A DNA stretch of 64,000 nucleotides. Origin: an uncultured Bacteroidales bacterium (GTDB lineage: Bacteria; Bacteroidota; Bacteroidia; Bacteroidales; UBA932). Below the pieces are notes generated by a model. The model ran no database searches and was not told where the DNA came from. It was given only the letters and a program-made list of their open reading frames with translations. The translations under genes were made by a program, and so were the position numbers. Below, piece after piece: positions 8,399 to 17,357 of the stretch (within the stretch, counting starts at the first letter, position 1; each line of letters begins with the position of its first letter). The stretch covers positions 1 through 64,000 of the forward strand of contig ONKO01000003.1 in assembly GCA_900318445.1 (NCBI GenBank). Reading direction: 5' to 3'.

Positions 8399-9444
8399 TT
8401 CTTTCTCAGAATAATGGCACTTCCCACAGCGCGCTGATGGCCGTCCGACTCCTGAATGGTGGACTTTCCGTTTACCAGGAGGCAAGACGATCCGCCGCCG
8501 TCCAGATTCAGCGCTTCGGTGCAGCCCAGGCTCTTCATCACCGAAGCCACTTCACCGGTCGTAAGGCCGGGAACGCCTTCGGTCATGCCGCGGCCTTCGC
8601 ACACGAACAGGACCAGGCGGGAGCCGGTGCTGCCGATAGCGGTACGGGGATGACGGGCCTCGGGCATCTTGTCGTCCGAGCCGTTTCCGTAGAAAAGCTC
8701 GGCCTTCCAGGAATTGACCACTTTTCCCTCATGCAGGAGCACGGGACCAGCGCCGATAGCCGTCGTTGCGTCAAAGGTCGCTGCCTTTTCCGGGAAAGAA
8801 GCGTCCGGTGCCTGCAGAGGGCTCTTTTCCCATGCGTTATCGGCCGGTTTGCCATACAGGTAATGCTGGTGCGACGTTGTATAGTACGTCCAACCGGCAC
8901 CCAGCTTTCCGCCTTTCTCGTAAAAGACTCCGCGGGTGGGATAATAGTAGGTTACCCAGTCCTCGGAAGCATAGTTGAGGTTCACGCCATACACCTTGCC
9001 GGCGCTCACAGCGACGGAAGCGTTGTAGCGCTTTCCTCCTTCCGAGAAAAAGTAGCCCCCGTTCATCACAATCGGGGCCGACGTAGCCGCGAACACCTCT
9101 CCGGGTGTCTTAAGGCTTTCCGTCGTTCCCTGTGTCTCGGGGTCGAGGATGCTCCACACGTCCCAGGTGACCACAGAGAGGTCGGCCACGGCAACGTAGG
9201 CCACGGCCTTCACCCCTTCCAGCGTAGCGGGAGCCTTGTACACGGCAATTCCCTCCGGCAGGGAGGCATAGGCCGATGTCACATTGCTCCAGCCTTTCTC
9301 CACAAGGGAAGGATTGGGCTCGGTGGGATTCTCCTCGGCGGGTTTGTCGGGAGTTTCCCAAGGCCACTCGGGGGTGGTGTTCCCCTTAGAGGAACAAGCC
9401 ACCCCGACAAGGGCCAGGAGTAAGTATATCTTACGGAATTTCAT
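8395..9444 (-). CDS. Phosphodiester glycosidase (NAGPA/DUF2233) lipoprotein
   Basis: A 349-residue lipoprotein (lipobox GVAC, Cys17; Pro/Glu-rich linker to about residue 48) with an NAGPA domain. Family landmarks are IVMNGGYF, AIGAGPVLL, RHPRTAIGS and the C-terminal EALNLDGGGSSCLLVNG. In mammals the family is the uncovering enzyme that removes GlcNAc from GlcNAc-phospho-mannose. Bacterial members are predicted to cleave sugar-phosphate diesters. In this operon it is the best clue to substrate: a glycan with phosphodiester-linked sugars such as a capsule, teichoic acid or phosphomannan. The start codon overlaps the DUF5018 stop (ATGA), and its stop overlaps the GHL10 start. Confidence 0.85.
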   Translation of the reverse strand: MKFRKIYLLLALVGVACSSKGNTTPEWPWETPDKPAEENPTEPNPSLVEKGWSNVTSAYASLPEGIAVYKAPATLEGVKAVAYVAVADLSVVTWDVWSILDPETQGTTESLKTPGEVFAATSAPIVMNGGYFFSEGGKRYNASVAVSAGKVYGVNLNYASEDWVTYYYPTRGVFYEKGGKLGAGWTYYTTSHQHYLYGKPADNAWEKSPLQAPDASFPEKAATFDATTAIGAGPVLLHEGKVVNSWKAELFYGNGSDDKMPEARHPRTAIGSTGSRLVLFVCEGRGMTEGVPGLTTGEVASVMKSLGCTEALNLDGGGSSCLLVNGKSTIQESDGHQRAVGSAIILRKK

Positions 9445-11126
9445 CGTTTGATGCAGTCGGCTACATAACCGCCCACAACCTGGGAGTTATGATCGTAGTA
9501 ATAGATATACAGCATGAATCCGTCGGCCGAAGGAGCTACCAGCACATCGCCGGCCGCCACACCGGCTCCACCCGTCTGGAACCAGGCAATGCTGGTATTG
9601 GACATCACCAGGGCCGATGTAGACTCGAAGTCTCCGCTCACGGTGCCGGGGTTGGTGATATCGTACACATACAGCCTGGGACCGATGCCCCAGTGCGGGA
9701 AGTGGCTCACCACCAGACCGGCCAGGTAGGTAGCGTTGTTGAAGCGCTTGGAGTCGAAGCAGTTGTAGTTCCAGCCCCAGCTGCTGCCGTCGGAGGTGGA
9801 AGCCGTCGCGCCGGCGCTGCCATCGGCCTTCACCCAGGTGAGGACGTTGGGATCGTAGCAGGCGCCGAACCAGCCGTCAGCCGGGTTCACGGAAGCCGCG
9901 CACAGGCTGCTCACGTTCACGGGAGCGCTGCCCCAGGCCAGGCCGGAAGCCGAGCAGTCCACCAGGGTCTCGGAGACCACGGCACCGCTTTCTACCTTGA
10001 GCACCCAGATCTTGCTAGAGGTGGTAACGCCGTCAATGCCCTCGAGGGTCACGACGATCTGGGCTTCGGCGTCCAGGTTACCCATCACCTTCACCTTGTA
10101 GCCCATGGGAAGGTCTGCGCTGTTGACAAAGCTGTAGAATTCAACGGGAGCATTCTCCACGGAAGCGGTCTTCCACAGGGTAAAGGTGCCGCCGGCATCG
10201 ACATGGTTGCACAGCAGGATGTTGCCCACCTCGTCGGAAGTGACGGAAGCGAAATCCGTCGAAGCCCCCTCGATGGTACCCAGTTTCACACCCGTGAGCT
10301 TGTTCAGGTACACCGGAGCGCCGTCGCCGCAGGAGAGGACCAGGTTGTTGCCGCTCACGGCCATGGAGATGTTCACCAGCTCCGTGTAGGCAGGCATGCC
10401 GACGTTGGAGACGGGATCGAAGTTGAACAGGCGCTTCACGCTGGTGCCGTTGAAACCGTAATCAATCTTCTCGGGAACTTCTTTCACAACGGTATACTCT
10501 GCCTTGTCCACGCCGTTGGCAGCCGTCACGGTAAACGTAAAGCCATTGTTATAGTCGTGCGGCTCGGCCGGATCGGGAGAGATGGTGGCATGGGCCGATA
10601 TGGAGACCTGCGCCGTGGCGGCCGACAGGTCATCGGCACTCACCAGGGATACCTTTTTGGCATTCTCATCCACAATACCGCTGATAGCAGGATCCTGGAT
10701 GTCGAAGGTCAGGAGCTGGCACTTGGAAGAGTGAACCCGGTCACCGGTAATGACAATGTCACGGGATGCACCCGAGGCATCGGTGTACGTGAAATGGTTC
10801 TCCTCCGTGAGATCCAGGACACTCAGGCCCGGCTCAATCTTGCAGTTGGGCTGCAGTTCGGCGCGCACGCGGGCCTTGATCATGTAAATCTCGGTCTCGT
10901 CGTCGGAGGACTCGGGATAGTAGAAGGGTACAGGAATCACAAACCGGGTCTGCTCCGGATCCAGGATATCCAGTTTGGCCATTTCCTGGTCCACGAAGGG
11001 ACCGAAGGTGAAGTAGGCCGTAAGGGAGGTGATTCCCTGCCGTTCGACGGTGGGTTTCACGTATTCGGGCTGGTGGCAGGCGGCTGCAACCAGCACCAGA
11101 GACAATATGGTAAGAAATCTTTTCAT
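9441..11126 (-). CDS. DUF5018-domain lipoprotein
   Basis: An approximately 561-residue lipoprotein starting MKRFLTILSLVLVAAAC (ATG at 11126, four bases after the SusD stop). Residues about 20-215 form beta-sandwich modules typical of DUF5018-containing surface proteins. They include TASGASRDIVITGDRVHSSK-like strands and the segment NGFTFTVTAANGVDKAEYTV. The C-terminal half looks like a propeller (VNISMAVSGNNLVLSCGDG, VTSDEVGNILLCNH). It directly follows SusD, the usual slot for SusE-like surface glycan-binding proteins. Ligand specificity is not visible. Confidence 0.75.
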   Translation of the reverse strand: MKRFLTILSLVLVAAACHQPEYVKPTVERQGITSLTAYFTFGPFVDQEMAKLDILDPEQTRFVIPVPFYYPESSDDETEIYMIKARVRAELQPNCKIEPGLSVLDLTEENHFTYTDASGASRDIVITGDRVHSSKCQLLTFDIQDPAISGIVDENAKKVSLVSADDLSAATAQVSISAHATISPDPAEPHDYNNGFTFTVTAANGVDKAEYTVVKEVPEKIDYGFNGTSVKRLFNFDPVSNVGMPAYTELVNISMAVSGNNLVLSCGDGAPVYLNKLTGVKLGTIEGASTDFASVTSDEVGNILLCNHVDAGGTFTLWKTASVENAPVEFYSFVNSADLPMGYKVKVMGNLDAEAQIVVTLEGIDGVTTSSKIWVLKVESGAVVSETLVDCSASGLAWGSAPVNVSSLCAASVNPADGWFGACYDPNVLTWVKADGSAGATASTSDGSSWGWNYNCFDSKRFNNATYLAGLVVSHFPHWGIGPRLYVYDITNPGTVSGDFESTSALVMSNTSIAWFQTGGAGVAAGDVLVAPSADGFMLYIYYYDHNSQVVGGYVADCIKR

Positions 11127-11130
11127 AAGG

Positions 11131-12783
11131 CTATTTCCACTCTGCATATTGTTCTACTTTGGCATTATTGTTCAGTTCCGAAGAAGGTATGGGGAAGCGG
11201 TCCATCCGGGAAGGATAGCTGCGGTCCTTGTCATCCACGGAAACGTAGCTGTATTCATACTGGCCGGCGATGGCGCCAGGGGTAATCTTGAGGCCATGCA
11301 CCTGGTAGGCGTTGAGGCCGGCGGGATAGGTCTTGGAAGCATCTCCCCAGCGGCGGAGATCCCAGTACCACAGGCCCTCGAAAGCCAGTTCCACCTTGCG
11401 TTCCTGACGGATGGCCGCCCAGAGCGCGTCACCGGAAAGGTCCACGTAAGGAAGGCCTACACGGGCACGGATGGCCCTGACGGCAGCATTGGCACCTGCG
11501 GGATCATTGGCACGGAAGCAGGCCTCGGCCCTGTTGAGGAGCACCTCGCCGTAACGCAGTACGACGAAAGGCTGGATACTCTGGGAACGGAGAGAGAGAT
11601 CGTGGTCCTCGTCCACTCCCTTGCGAAGATAGTAACCCGTTGTGGTTCGGCCCTGAGGCTGGGTTTCCTTTTTCCACTCGGCCCAGCCGTCCACGCCGCC
11701 GACGAAAGGCTCAATCCTGCGGCCCTTCCACTTGGCGCCGTTATAGAGGACAGAAGCCTGGAAACGGGGTTCGAGAAGTTCGTAGGGAGGTTCCTGGGTG
11801 GTGGTTCCGTGCCAGGGCGTCCAGTCGGGGAAGCCGCCGGCCGCCAGCTCGTAGCTTTCCACCATCTCCTGCGTCGGGGTGGCATAACCGCCGCCCTGTT
11901 CGTTCACGAGCGCGTAGTCGCCGCCGGGCGTATAGTAGTAGTCAAAGGAGTGCGTGAGGTTGTCGGAATAGGAGAAATTGTAGCGAAGAATGGTTTCGCG
12001 GCCATTTCCCTTGAATACACCGGCATAGTCGTCCTCAAGTTCATAGCCCAGTTCCTTCACTTTGTCGGCTGCGGCGATGACCCCTTCCCAATCCTTGGCA
12101 TAGAGCAGGGCACGGGAGGCCAGGGCATAGGCGACGCCCTTGTTCAGGCGGCCTCTGGCATCGGCCTTCACGGGAAGGTTCTCCTCGGCAAAAGCAAGGT
12201 CTTTCTTTATGAAAGCCCAGGCATCGGCCTCGGAGGAGAGAGCCTTGTCGGTCGAAATGGCCTGGAGGTCCTCGTCGTAGAGAATCACGTCCTTGTAGCG
12301 TTTGACCAGTTCAAAGTAGAGCCAGGCGCGCATCAGGCGGAGTTCGCCTTCCAGGCGGGTCTGGTCGGCCTGCTCCAGCCCGGTTCCCAGGGTGCGGAGA
12401 TTGGAGATGGCCTCGTTGGTGCGGCGGACGGCATTGTACAGGCCACCCCAGCATCCCATATAGACATCGACATAATTTGCCGTGAGCGTATTTCCGCCAT
12501 AGGCAATCTCGGAGGGGATGAAGCACAAGCTGTTGTAGAGGTAGGAGCCGTACTTGAGCTGGTCCGTGAGGGCCTCGGTCATGCCGGCCACGCAGGGGAA
12601 ATCCACGTAAATGTCATATACGTAGGAGTAGATGCTGTTAACTGCATATTCAGCCGAGGGCAGCGTAGCCCACATGACCTTGTCGGAGATGCTGTCCTTG
12701 GGAGTGAGGTCCAGCATTTTGGTGCAGGCCGGGCCAGAAAGCATCGCGACGGCTGCTGCAAGAGCTAAGATGTTCTTTTTCAT
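11131..12783 (-). CDS. SusD/RagB-family outer membrane lipoprotein
   Basis: A 550-residue SusD homologue with lipoprotein signal MKKNILALAAAVAMLSGPAC, then LDLTPKDSISDKVMWATLPSAEYAVNSIY, the normal N-terminal SusD block. It carries TPR-like helices (EGELRLMRAWLYFELVKRYKDV) and the family C-terminus AIRQERKVELAFEGLWYWDLRRWG. It caps the SusC barrel from outside and hands glycan to it. The gene lies 12 bp after susC. Codon use and GC match the rest of the operon. Confidence 0.95.
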   Translation of the reverse strand: MKKNILALAAAVAMLSGPACTKMLDLTPKDSISDKVMWATLPSAEYAVNSIYSYVYDIYVDFPCVAGMTEALTDQLKYGSYLYNSLCFIPSEIAYGGNTLTANYVDVYMGCWGGLYNAVRRTNEAISNLRTLGTGLEQADQTRLEGELRLMRAWLYFELVKRYKDVILYDEDLQAISTDKALSSEADAWAFIKKDLAFAEENLPVKADARGRLNKGVAYALASRALLYAKDWEGVIAAADKVKELGYELEDDYAGVFKGNGRETILRYNFSYSDNLTHSFDYYYTPGGDYALVNEQGGGYATPTQEMVESYELAAGGFPDWTPWHGTTTQEPPYELLEPRFQASVLYNGAKWKGRRIEPFVGGVDGWAEWKKETQPQGRTTTGYYLRKGVDEDHDLSLRSQSIQPFVVLRYGEVLLNRAEACFRANDPAGANAAVRAIRARVGLPYVDLSGDALWAAIRQERKVELAFEGLWYWDLRRWGDASKTYPAGLNAYQVHGLKITPGAIAGQYEYSYVSVDDKDRSYPSRMDRFPIPSSELNNNAKVEQYAEWK

Positions 12784-12795
12784 GATGCTTCTGAA

Positions 12796-15700
12796 TTAAA
12801 GGGTTAAAGTAATACCGCCCATCACGTAGCGCTGCTGCGGGTAGTAACCGTTGTTCACGCCGGGAGACTCGGGGTCGATTCCCTTCGGAAGGCCGTCGAT
12901 GGTAAACAGGTTGTTGCCTTCCACAAAGATGCGGAGTCCCTCCACACCGAAGCGGCGGGTGAGGCTCTTCGGGAGCGTATAGCCCAGCTGGGCGGTCTTC
13001 AGGCGGATATACTTGCCGTCCAGCCACCAGAAGCTGGAAGAAAGGCCGTTGTCACCGCCATGACCGGTGGTAGCAAGGGTCAGGCGCGGCCAGGTTCCTT
13101 CCGGATTGTACACGCTGTAGGCGTTCTCCACCATGAACAGCGGGGAGTTTCCGCCTTCCTTGAAGGTCTGGGTCCAGATGGTGTTGTCATCGTAACCGTT
13201 GAAGTAAGTACCGGTGAGAGACACCTGGAACAGGGCGCCGCCGGTGAACTGCAGGTTCATGTCAAAACCGTTCCAGCCCAGGTTGATGTTGAGGCCGTAG
13301 GTGAGTTCCGGACGGTTGGACTTTCCGAAGATACCGCGGTCGTCCCAGTCAATCTTGCCGTCGCCGTTGAGGTCCACGTAGCGGATGTCGCCCACGTTGG
13401 GGCGCGTACCGTACCAGGCCGAGTTGTCAATCTCCTCTTCGGAACGGTACAGGCCGTCGGCCTTCCACCCCCAAAGAGCGCCGTAGGTAGTACCGGTAAC
13501 CTTCTGCCATTCGGGGATGTTGGGGCTGTCCTGGTACACCAGCCAGCGGGTCTTGGAATAGGTGAGCGTGGCGCCTATCTCATAGAAGAAAGGCTTTCCG
13601 CCCAGTTCGAAACGGTTCTTGTGGGTAAGGAGGATGTCGATACCGCGGGCATCGATGGCGTTCTTGTTGATGTAGGTGGGGAAATACCCGCCCATCGAAG
13701 CAGAGTGGCCGCCGCCGTTATAGGTAAGGATATCGTAGGTGTAATTGTAGAAGCCGTCGATTTCTCCGCCCAGGAGCCCGCCCCACAGGGAGAAGTCCAG
13801 ACCCAGGTTGTAGGAAAGGGTCTTTTCCCAGCTCAGGTCCTTGTTGGGGACACCGGAAGTATAGTAGGAGGAGGCTGCATCGGCATTGTCGTAAACCACC
13901 TTGCCGCCCTTGGCATACTGGCTCAGGAACATGAAGGCGCTCACGTTGTCACTGCCCAGCAGGCCGGCACTGGCGCGAAGCTTGAGGTCGTCGAGGAAGG
14001 AAACGCCTTTCAGGAAATCTTCCTTGGAAGCCCTCCAACCCAGGGACACGGAAGGGAAGAATCCCCAGCGGGTCTTCGTCATGCCGGCGAACTTATAGGA
14101 GCCGTCCAGGCGGCCGGTAAACTCGGCCAGGTACTTTTCGTCGTAGTTGTAGCGGACACGGCCCACGTAGCCGGCGCTGCGGGAAGCATCGCTGGATCCG
14201 ATGACCGGCGTGCTGGTGGGAGTACCGTTACTGAGCTCGGGAAGCAGGGCAAACGGAAGGTTCTTAACATAGGCGCTCAGGTTGTTGGTCTTGTAGTCGC
14301 GAATTTCGGCAAGGACCAGGGCGTCCACGTTGTGTTTTCCGAAACTGGAGATATAACTGATGCCGGCCTGTCCGGTGAGGGACTCTGCATACCAGCTTCC
14401 TTCTCCCAGTTTGTTGCCGTCTGCCGTCCCGTTCACGTCCACGCGGGGACCGCTCCAGGACCAGGTGCCGTCTGCGGCGCGGTCACGGGTGACCACATAG
14501 TAGGGCGTCGCCAGGTTTTTGTTGTAGGAATTGGAGTTGTCATAGGCTCCGCTCACCTTCAGCTGCAGGCCTTTCACCCACGGAATGTCCCATGCGATGG
14601 ACATGTTGGCCTGGGCCGAAAAACTCTTCGTAAGGTTGTTGCCGGACAGATGGAGAGCGGCAAGGGGGCTGTAAGGGGTAGCCTGGTTGTTGGCCACGGC
14701 ACCGGTATAGTACTCACCTGCCTTTTCGGGAAGGAACGGCCACATGCCGATGGTCTGATGCGCGATGGAGAAATATCCCACCTCGTAGGAGGAGCCGGAC
14801 CCGTCCGATCCGCCGGAAAGGAACCGGGGCGTGCGGCGGTTTCCCACCACACCGTTCAGCCCGGCCGTCACCGTGAGGTATTTGCCCACCTTGGACTCCA
14901 CATTGGCGCGGAGATTGAAACGTGAGTAGTTGTATCCCTCGATATTACCTTTCTGTCCCAGGTAGCCGGCGCCGATGAAGTAGCGGATTTTCTGGTTCCC
15001 GCCCTGGATCGTCACATTGTGTTTGTTGTTGATGCCGGTTCCGAACACTTTCTTGATGTAGTTCACATTGTCCCAGCCGTCGGAGGGATCTCCGTTTGTC
15101 ATGGCTGCGATATTCTCGCGGGAGAAGAAAGGCTCGTACTCCTGCGGAGACATGATGGTTCCGTTCGCCATCTGGTCCATCATCTGGGCCACGTTGTAAT
15201 AGTAGGCGAACTGGGGACCGTCCATGAATTCGGGGAAATTGGCATTCATGGAAACACCCACAGAACCGTTGTAGCTGATGTGGACATCTCCCTGATTACC
15301 CTTCTTGGTAGTGACGATAATGACACCGCCGGCAGCCTTCAGGCCGTACACGGCGGCGGAGGCGCCGTCCTTGAGAACGGATATGCTCTCAATGTCGGCC
15401 GGGTCGATATCGTTGATATCGCTCACCGGGAAGCCGTCCACCACGTAGGAAACGCCATAGACGGAGCCGCGGATGCGCAGTGAAGCCTGGTCCAGACCAG
15501 GTTCACCGGATTCCTGTACGGAGGACACGCCGCTGAGTTTACCGGCCAGCACCTGCGAGACGTTGGTGGAAGGAGACTTGAGCAGTTCGTCACCTTTGAT
15601 GGCCGATACGGCGGCCGTCAGGGTTTCTTTTTTAGCGGTACCGTAGCCCACTACCACGACGTCTTCCAGGTAGAGGACATCCTCTCCCATCGAGATGTCA

Positions 15701-15975
15701 ATGCGGGGCTCGCCCTTCCAGGGGCGCGTCACGGTAGTCATTCCCAAGGAGGCGAATTCAAGGACAGAGCCTTTCGGGACCTGCAGGCTCCAGTTGCCGT
15801 CCGCATCGGTACTGGTACCGACCGACGTGCCTTGGATCATGACAGTAACCCCGGCAAGCGGCTGGCCTGCGGAATCTGTCACCCGCCCCCGGACGTTTGT
15901 CTGCGCAAACGCCATTCCCTGCGCAAGCATGCAGCCTGCCAGAAGAAGCGTCAAGAAACGGAAAAAAGGTTTCAT
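12796..15975 (-). CDS. SusC/RagA TonB-linked outer membrane transporter
   Basis: A 1059-residue protein of normal SusC size: signal peptide (to about residue 25), carboxypeptidase-regulatory-like domain (NVRGRVTDSAGQPLAGVTVMI onward, to about 100), and TonB-box region EDVVVVGYG. The plug contains VLAGKLSGVSSVQESGEPG and YGLKAAGGVIIVTTKKG. A 22-strand-type barrel ends in GGITLTL. It imports oligosaccharides using TonB energy together with the adjacent SusD. It lies 21 bp after the epimerase gene, so the operon promoter is probably upstream of that gene. Confidence 0.95.
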   Translation of the reverse strand: MKPFFRFLTLLLAGCMLAQGMAFAQTNVRGRVTDSAGQPLAGVTVMIQGTSVGTSTDADGNWSLQVPKGSVLEFASLGMTTVTRPWKGEPRIDISMGEDVLYLEDVVVVGYGTAKKETLTAAVSAIKGDELLKSPSTNVSQVLAGKLSGVSSVQESGEPGLDQASLRIRGSVYGVSYVVDGFPVSDINDIDPADIESISVLKDGASAAVYGLKAAGGVIIVTTKKGNQGDVHISYNGSVGVSMNANFPEFMDGPQFAYYYNVAQMMDQMANGTIMSPQEYEPFFSRENIAAMTNGDPSDGWDNVNYIKKVFGTGINNKHNVTIQGGNQKIRYFIGAGYLGQKGNIEGYNYSRFNLRANVESKVGKYLTVTAGLNGVVGNRRTPRFLSGGSDGSGSSYEVGYFSIAHQTIGMWPFLPEKAGEYYTGAVANNQATPYSPLAALHLSGNNLTKSFSAQANMSIAWDIPWVKGLQLKVSGAYDNSNSYNKNLATPYYVVTRDRAADGTWSWSGPRVDVNGTADGNKLGEGSWYAESLTGQAGISYISSFGKHNVDALVLAEIRDYKTNNLSAYVKNLPFALLPELSNGTPTSTPVIGSSDASRSAGYVGRVRYNYDEKYLAEFTGRLDGSYKFAGMTKTRWGFFPSVSLGWRASKEDFLKGVSFLDDLKLRASAGLLGSDNVSAFMFLSQYAKGGKVVYDNADAASSYYTSGVPNKDLSWEKTLSYNLGLDFSLWGGLLGGEIDGFYNYTYDILTYNGGGHSASMGGYFPTYINKNAIDARGIDILLTHKNRFELGGKPFFYEIGATLTYSKTRWLVYQDSPNIPEWQKVTGTTYGALWGWKADGLYRSEEEIDNSAWYGTRPNVGDIRYVDLNGDGKIDWDDRGIFGKSNRPELTYGLNINLGWNGFDMNLQFTGGALFQVSLTGTYFNGYDDNTIWTQTFKEGGNSPLFMVENAYSVYNPEGTWPRLTLATTGHGGDNGLSSSFWWLDGKYIRLKTAQLGYTLPKSLTRRFGVEGLRIFVEGNNLFTIDGLPKGIDPESPGVNNGYYPQQRYVMGGITLTL

Positions 15976-15996
15976 AAGGTTATGTTTTAAGTGTGT

Positions 15997-17181
15997 TTAG
16001 TTAATGTCGGCCAATTCTTGAAGGATGGTTCCAATCTGGTAGAGTCCCCTGGGCACGTGGAAACAGCCCTTCCATTTGCCGCCCTTCAGGGGCAGAAGCA
16101 CCTCTCCCCTGCGATTGAGGTAACCGAACCACTCGGGATACTCGGTGTCCTTGAAGTGGGTCCACAGATAGTCATCCAACTTGAGGAACCACTCCAGGGC
16201 TTTCTCGTTTCCGGTGAGCTGGTAACCCTTGATCATGCAGATAGCACTCTCTATATGCACCCACCACAGTTTCTGGTCCCATTCCAGTTCCTGGGTGGGA
16301 TAGCCCTTACGGTCCATGAAGTAGAAGATGCCGCCGTACTCCTTGTCCCAGCCGTAGTCAATCACGCGCAGGGCAATCTCCATGCTCTTATCGATAATAT
16401 CCTGACGGTTCAGGCGAAGGCCCAGGTTCATCATGAACCACAGGGCTTCCAGGTCGTGGCCCGGATTGATGCGACGGCCCTCGAAGCAATCGATGAGGCT
16501 GCCGTCCGGTGCCAGGTTTTCCACCATGACGCCCAGATCGGGCTGGTAGAATACGTCGAAAACCTCATGAAGGGCTTCCTCGATGGTTTTGTCAAGCAGT
16601 GACTTATCCTCGATGATAGGCTCGATTTCCAGCGCCATGTTGCAGATAATCATGGGCAGTGCAAAATCCTTCATGGGACGCGTGCCGGGCACCGCCTTGA
16701 GCCACTTCCCTTTCGGATTGGAGCGGCGCTCCAGGATGCGCTGGAAGGTTTTGCGGGCAATCTGGGCGTAGTAAGGATCTCCCGTAGCCACGGCCATCTG
16801 GGCGAAGGCCATGCAGGCAAAGGTATTGGAGAAAATATTATACGGCGCAATAATGGGCTTTCCCTCGCGCGTGAGCGAGAAGTAAAAGTCGTAGTTCCCG
16901 TCATGGCCGTACTTGTCCAGGAAGCGGGCGCCCTGGCGGGCGCACTCCAGCCAGGCTTCGTTTTTCTCCACCTTATTGTAAAGCATGGCGAACATCCATA
17001 CTTCCCTTCCCTGCAGCCACACGAACTTGTCGGTATCGAAGACGCTGCCGTCCCGGTTCAGGCAAGTGAAGTAACCGCCGTACACTTCATCCTGCGACTT
17101 GTTTAACCAAAAAGGTAAAACACTGTCGTAGAGTTCACTACGATAGCGCTCAGCCATTTTTCCGAAGTCAATGTTTTTCAT
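15997..17181 (-). CDS. AGE-family sugar 2-epimerase
   Basis: A 394-residue (alpha/alpha)6-barrel protein of the N-acylglucosamine 2-epimerase family. Conserved pieces include KFVWLQGREVWMFAMLYN, RINPGHDLEALWFM, QKLWWVHIESAI and GKWKGCFHVPRGLYQIG. The His residues in NPGHDLEA, WWVHIE and CFHVPR are the family's catalytic and binding positions. AGE enzymes interconvert GlcNAc/ManNAc, glucose/mannose or cellobiose forms; specificity is not resolved here. I use the ATG at 17181 rather than the in-frame GTG one codon upstream. No signal peptide is present, so it acts in the cytoplasm after uptake. It is the first gene of the PUL operon, preceded by a good promoter. Confidence 0.85.
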   Translation of the reverse strand: MKNIDFGKMAERYRSELYDSVLPFWLNKSQDEVYGGYFTCLNRDGSVFDTDKFVWLQGREVWMFAMLYNKVEKNEAWLECARQGARFLDKYGHDGNYDFYFSLTREGKPIIAPYNIFSNTFACMAFAQMAVATGDPYYAQIARKTFQRILERRSNPKGKWLKAVPGTRPMKDFALPMIICNMALEIEPIIEDKSLLDKTIEEALHEVFDVFYQPDLGVMVENLAPDGSLIDCFEGRRINPGHDLEALWFMMNLGLRLNRQDIIDKSMEIALRVIDYGWDKEYGGIFYFMDRKGYPTQELEWDQKLWWVHIESAICMIKGYQLTGNEKALEWFLKLDDYLWTHFKDTEYPEWFGYLNRRGEVLLPLKGGKWKGCFHVPRGLYQIGTILQELADIN

Positions 17182-17222
17182 CACGATATACTTTATAATA
17201 AGATTACAATTTTAGCACGCTA

Positions 17223-17252
17223 CAAATTTACAAAAGAAAATTAAGTATCCAA
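17223..17252 (-). promoter_or_regulatory. Promoter of the PUL operon
   Basis: On the minus strand a TTG (17252-17250) and TAAATTTG (17230-17223) are separated by 19 bp, a full match to the Bacteroidetes sigma-ABfr consensus. Predicted transcription starts near 17217, about 36 nt before the epimerase ATG. It shares the 176-bp divergent region with the ROK promoter, so ROK binding could control both. Confidence 0.7.
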
Positions 17253-17313
17253 TACTTTTTAACAAAATGTTATTAATGTTCGGAATATTTTTAACGCATC
17301 AACGAAATTTCTT

Positions 17314-17343
17314 TTGCGATTATCCGAATTCTGGCTATCTTTG
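17314..17343 (+). promoter_or_regulatory. Promoter of the ROK-DUF4434-sugar porter operon
   Basis: TTG at 17314-17316 and TATCTTTG at 17336-17343 with 19 bp between them, 14 bp before the ATG at 17358. It is arranged back to back with the PUL operon promoter. Confidence 0.7.
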
Positions 17344-17357
17344 CGAAAAACAAACCC

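Noticed and set aside
7091-15483. Long plus-strand frames opposite the PUL genes (e.g. 7091-8437, 9489-11285, 13060-14925)
   Set aside because: Shadows of SusC, SusD and the lipoproteins, with no start context, no family features and biased Gly/Ala/Val/His composition.
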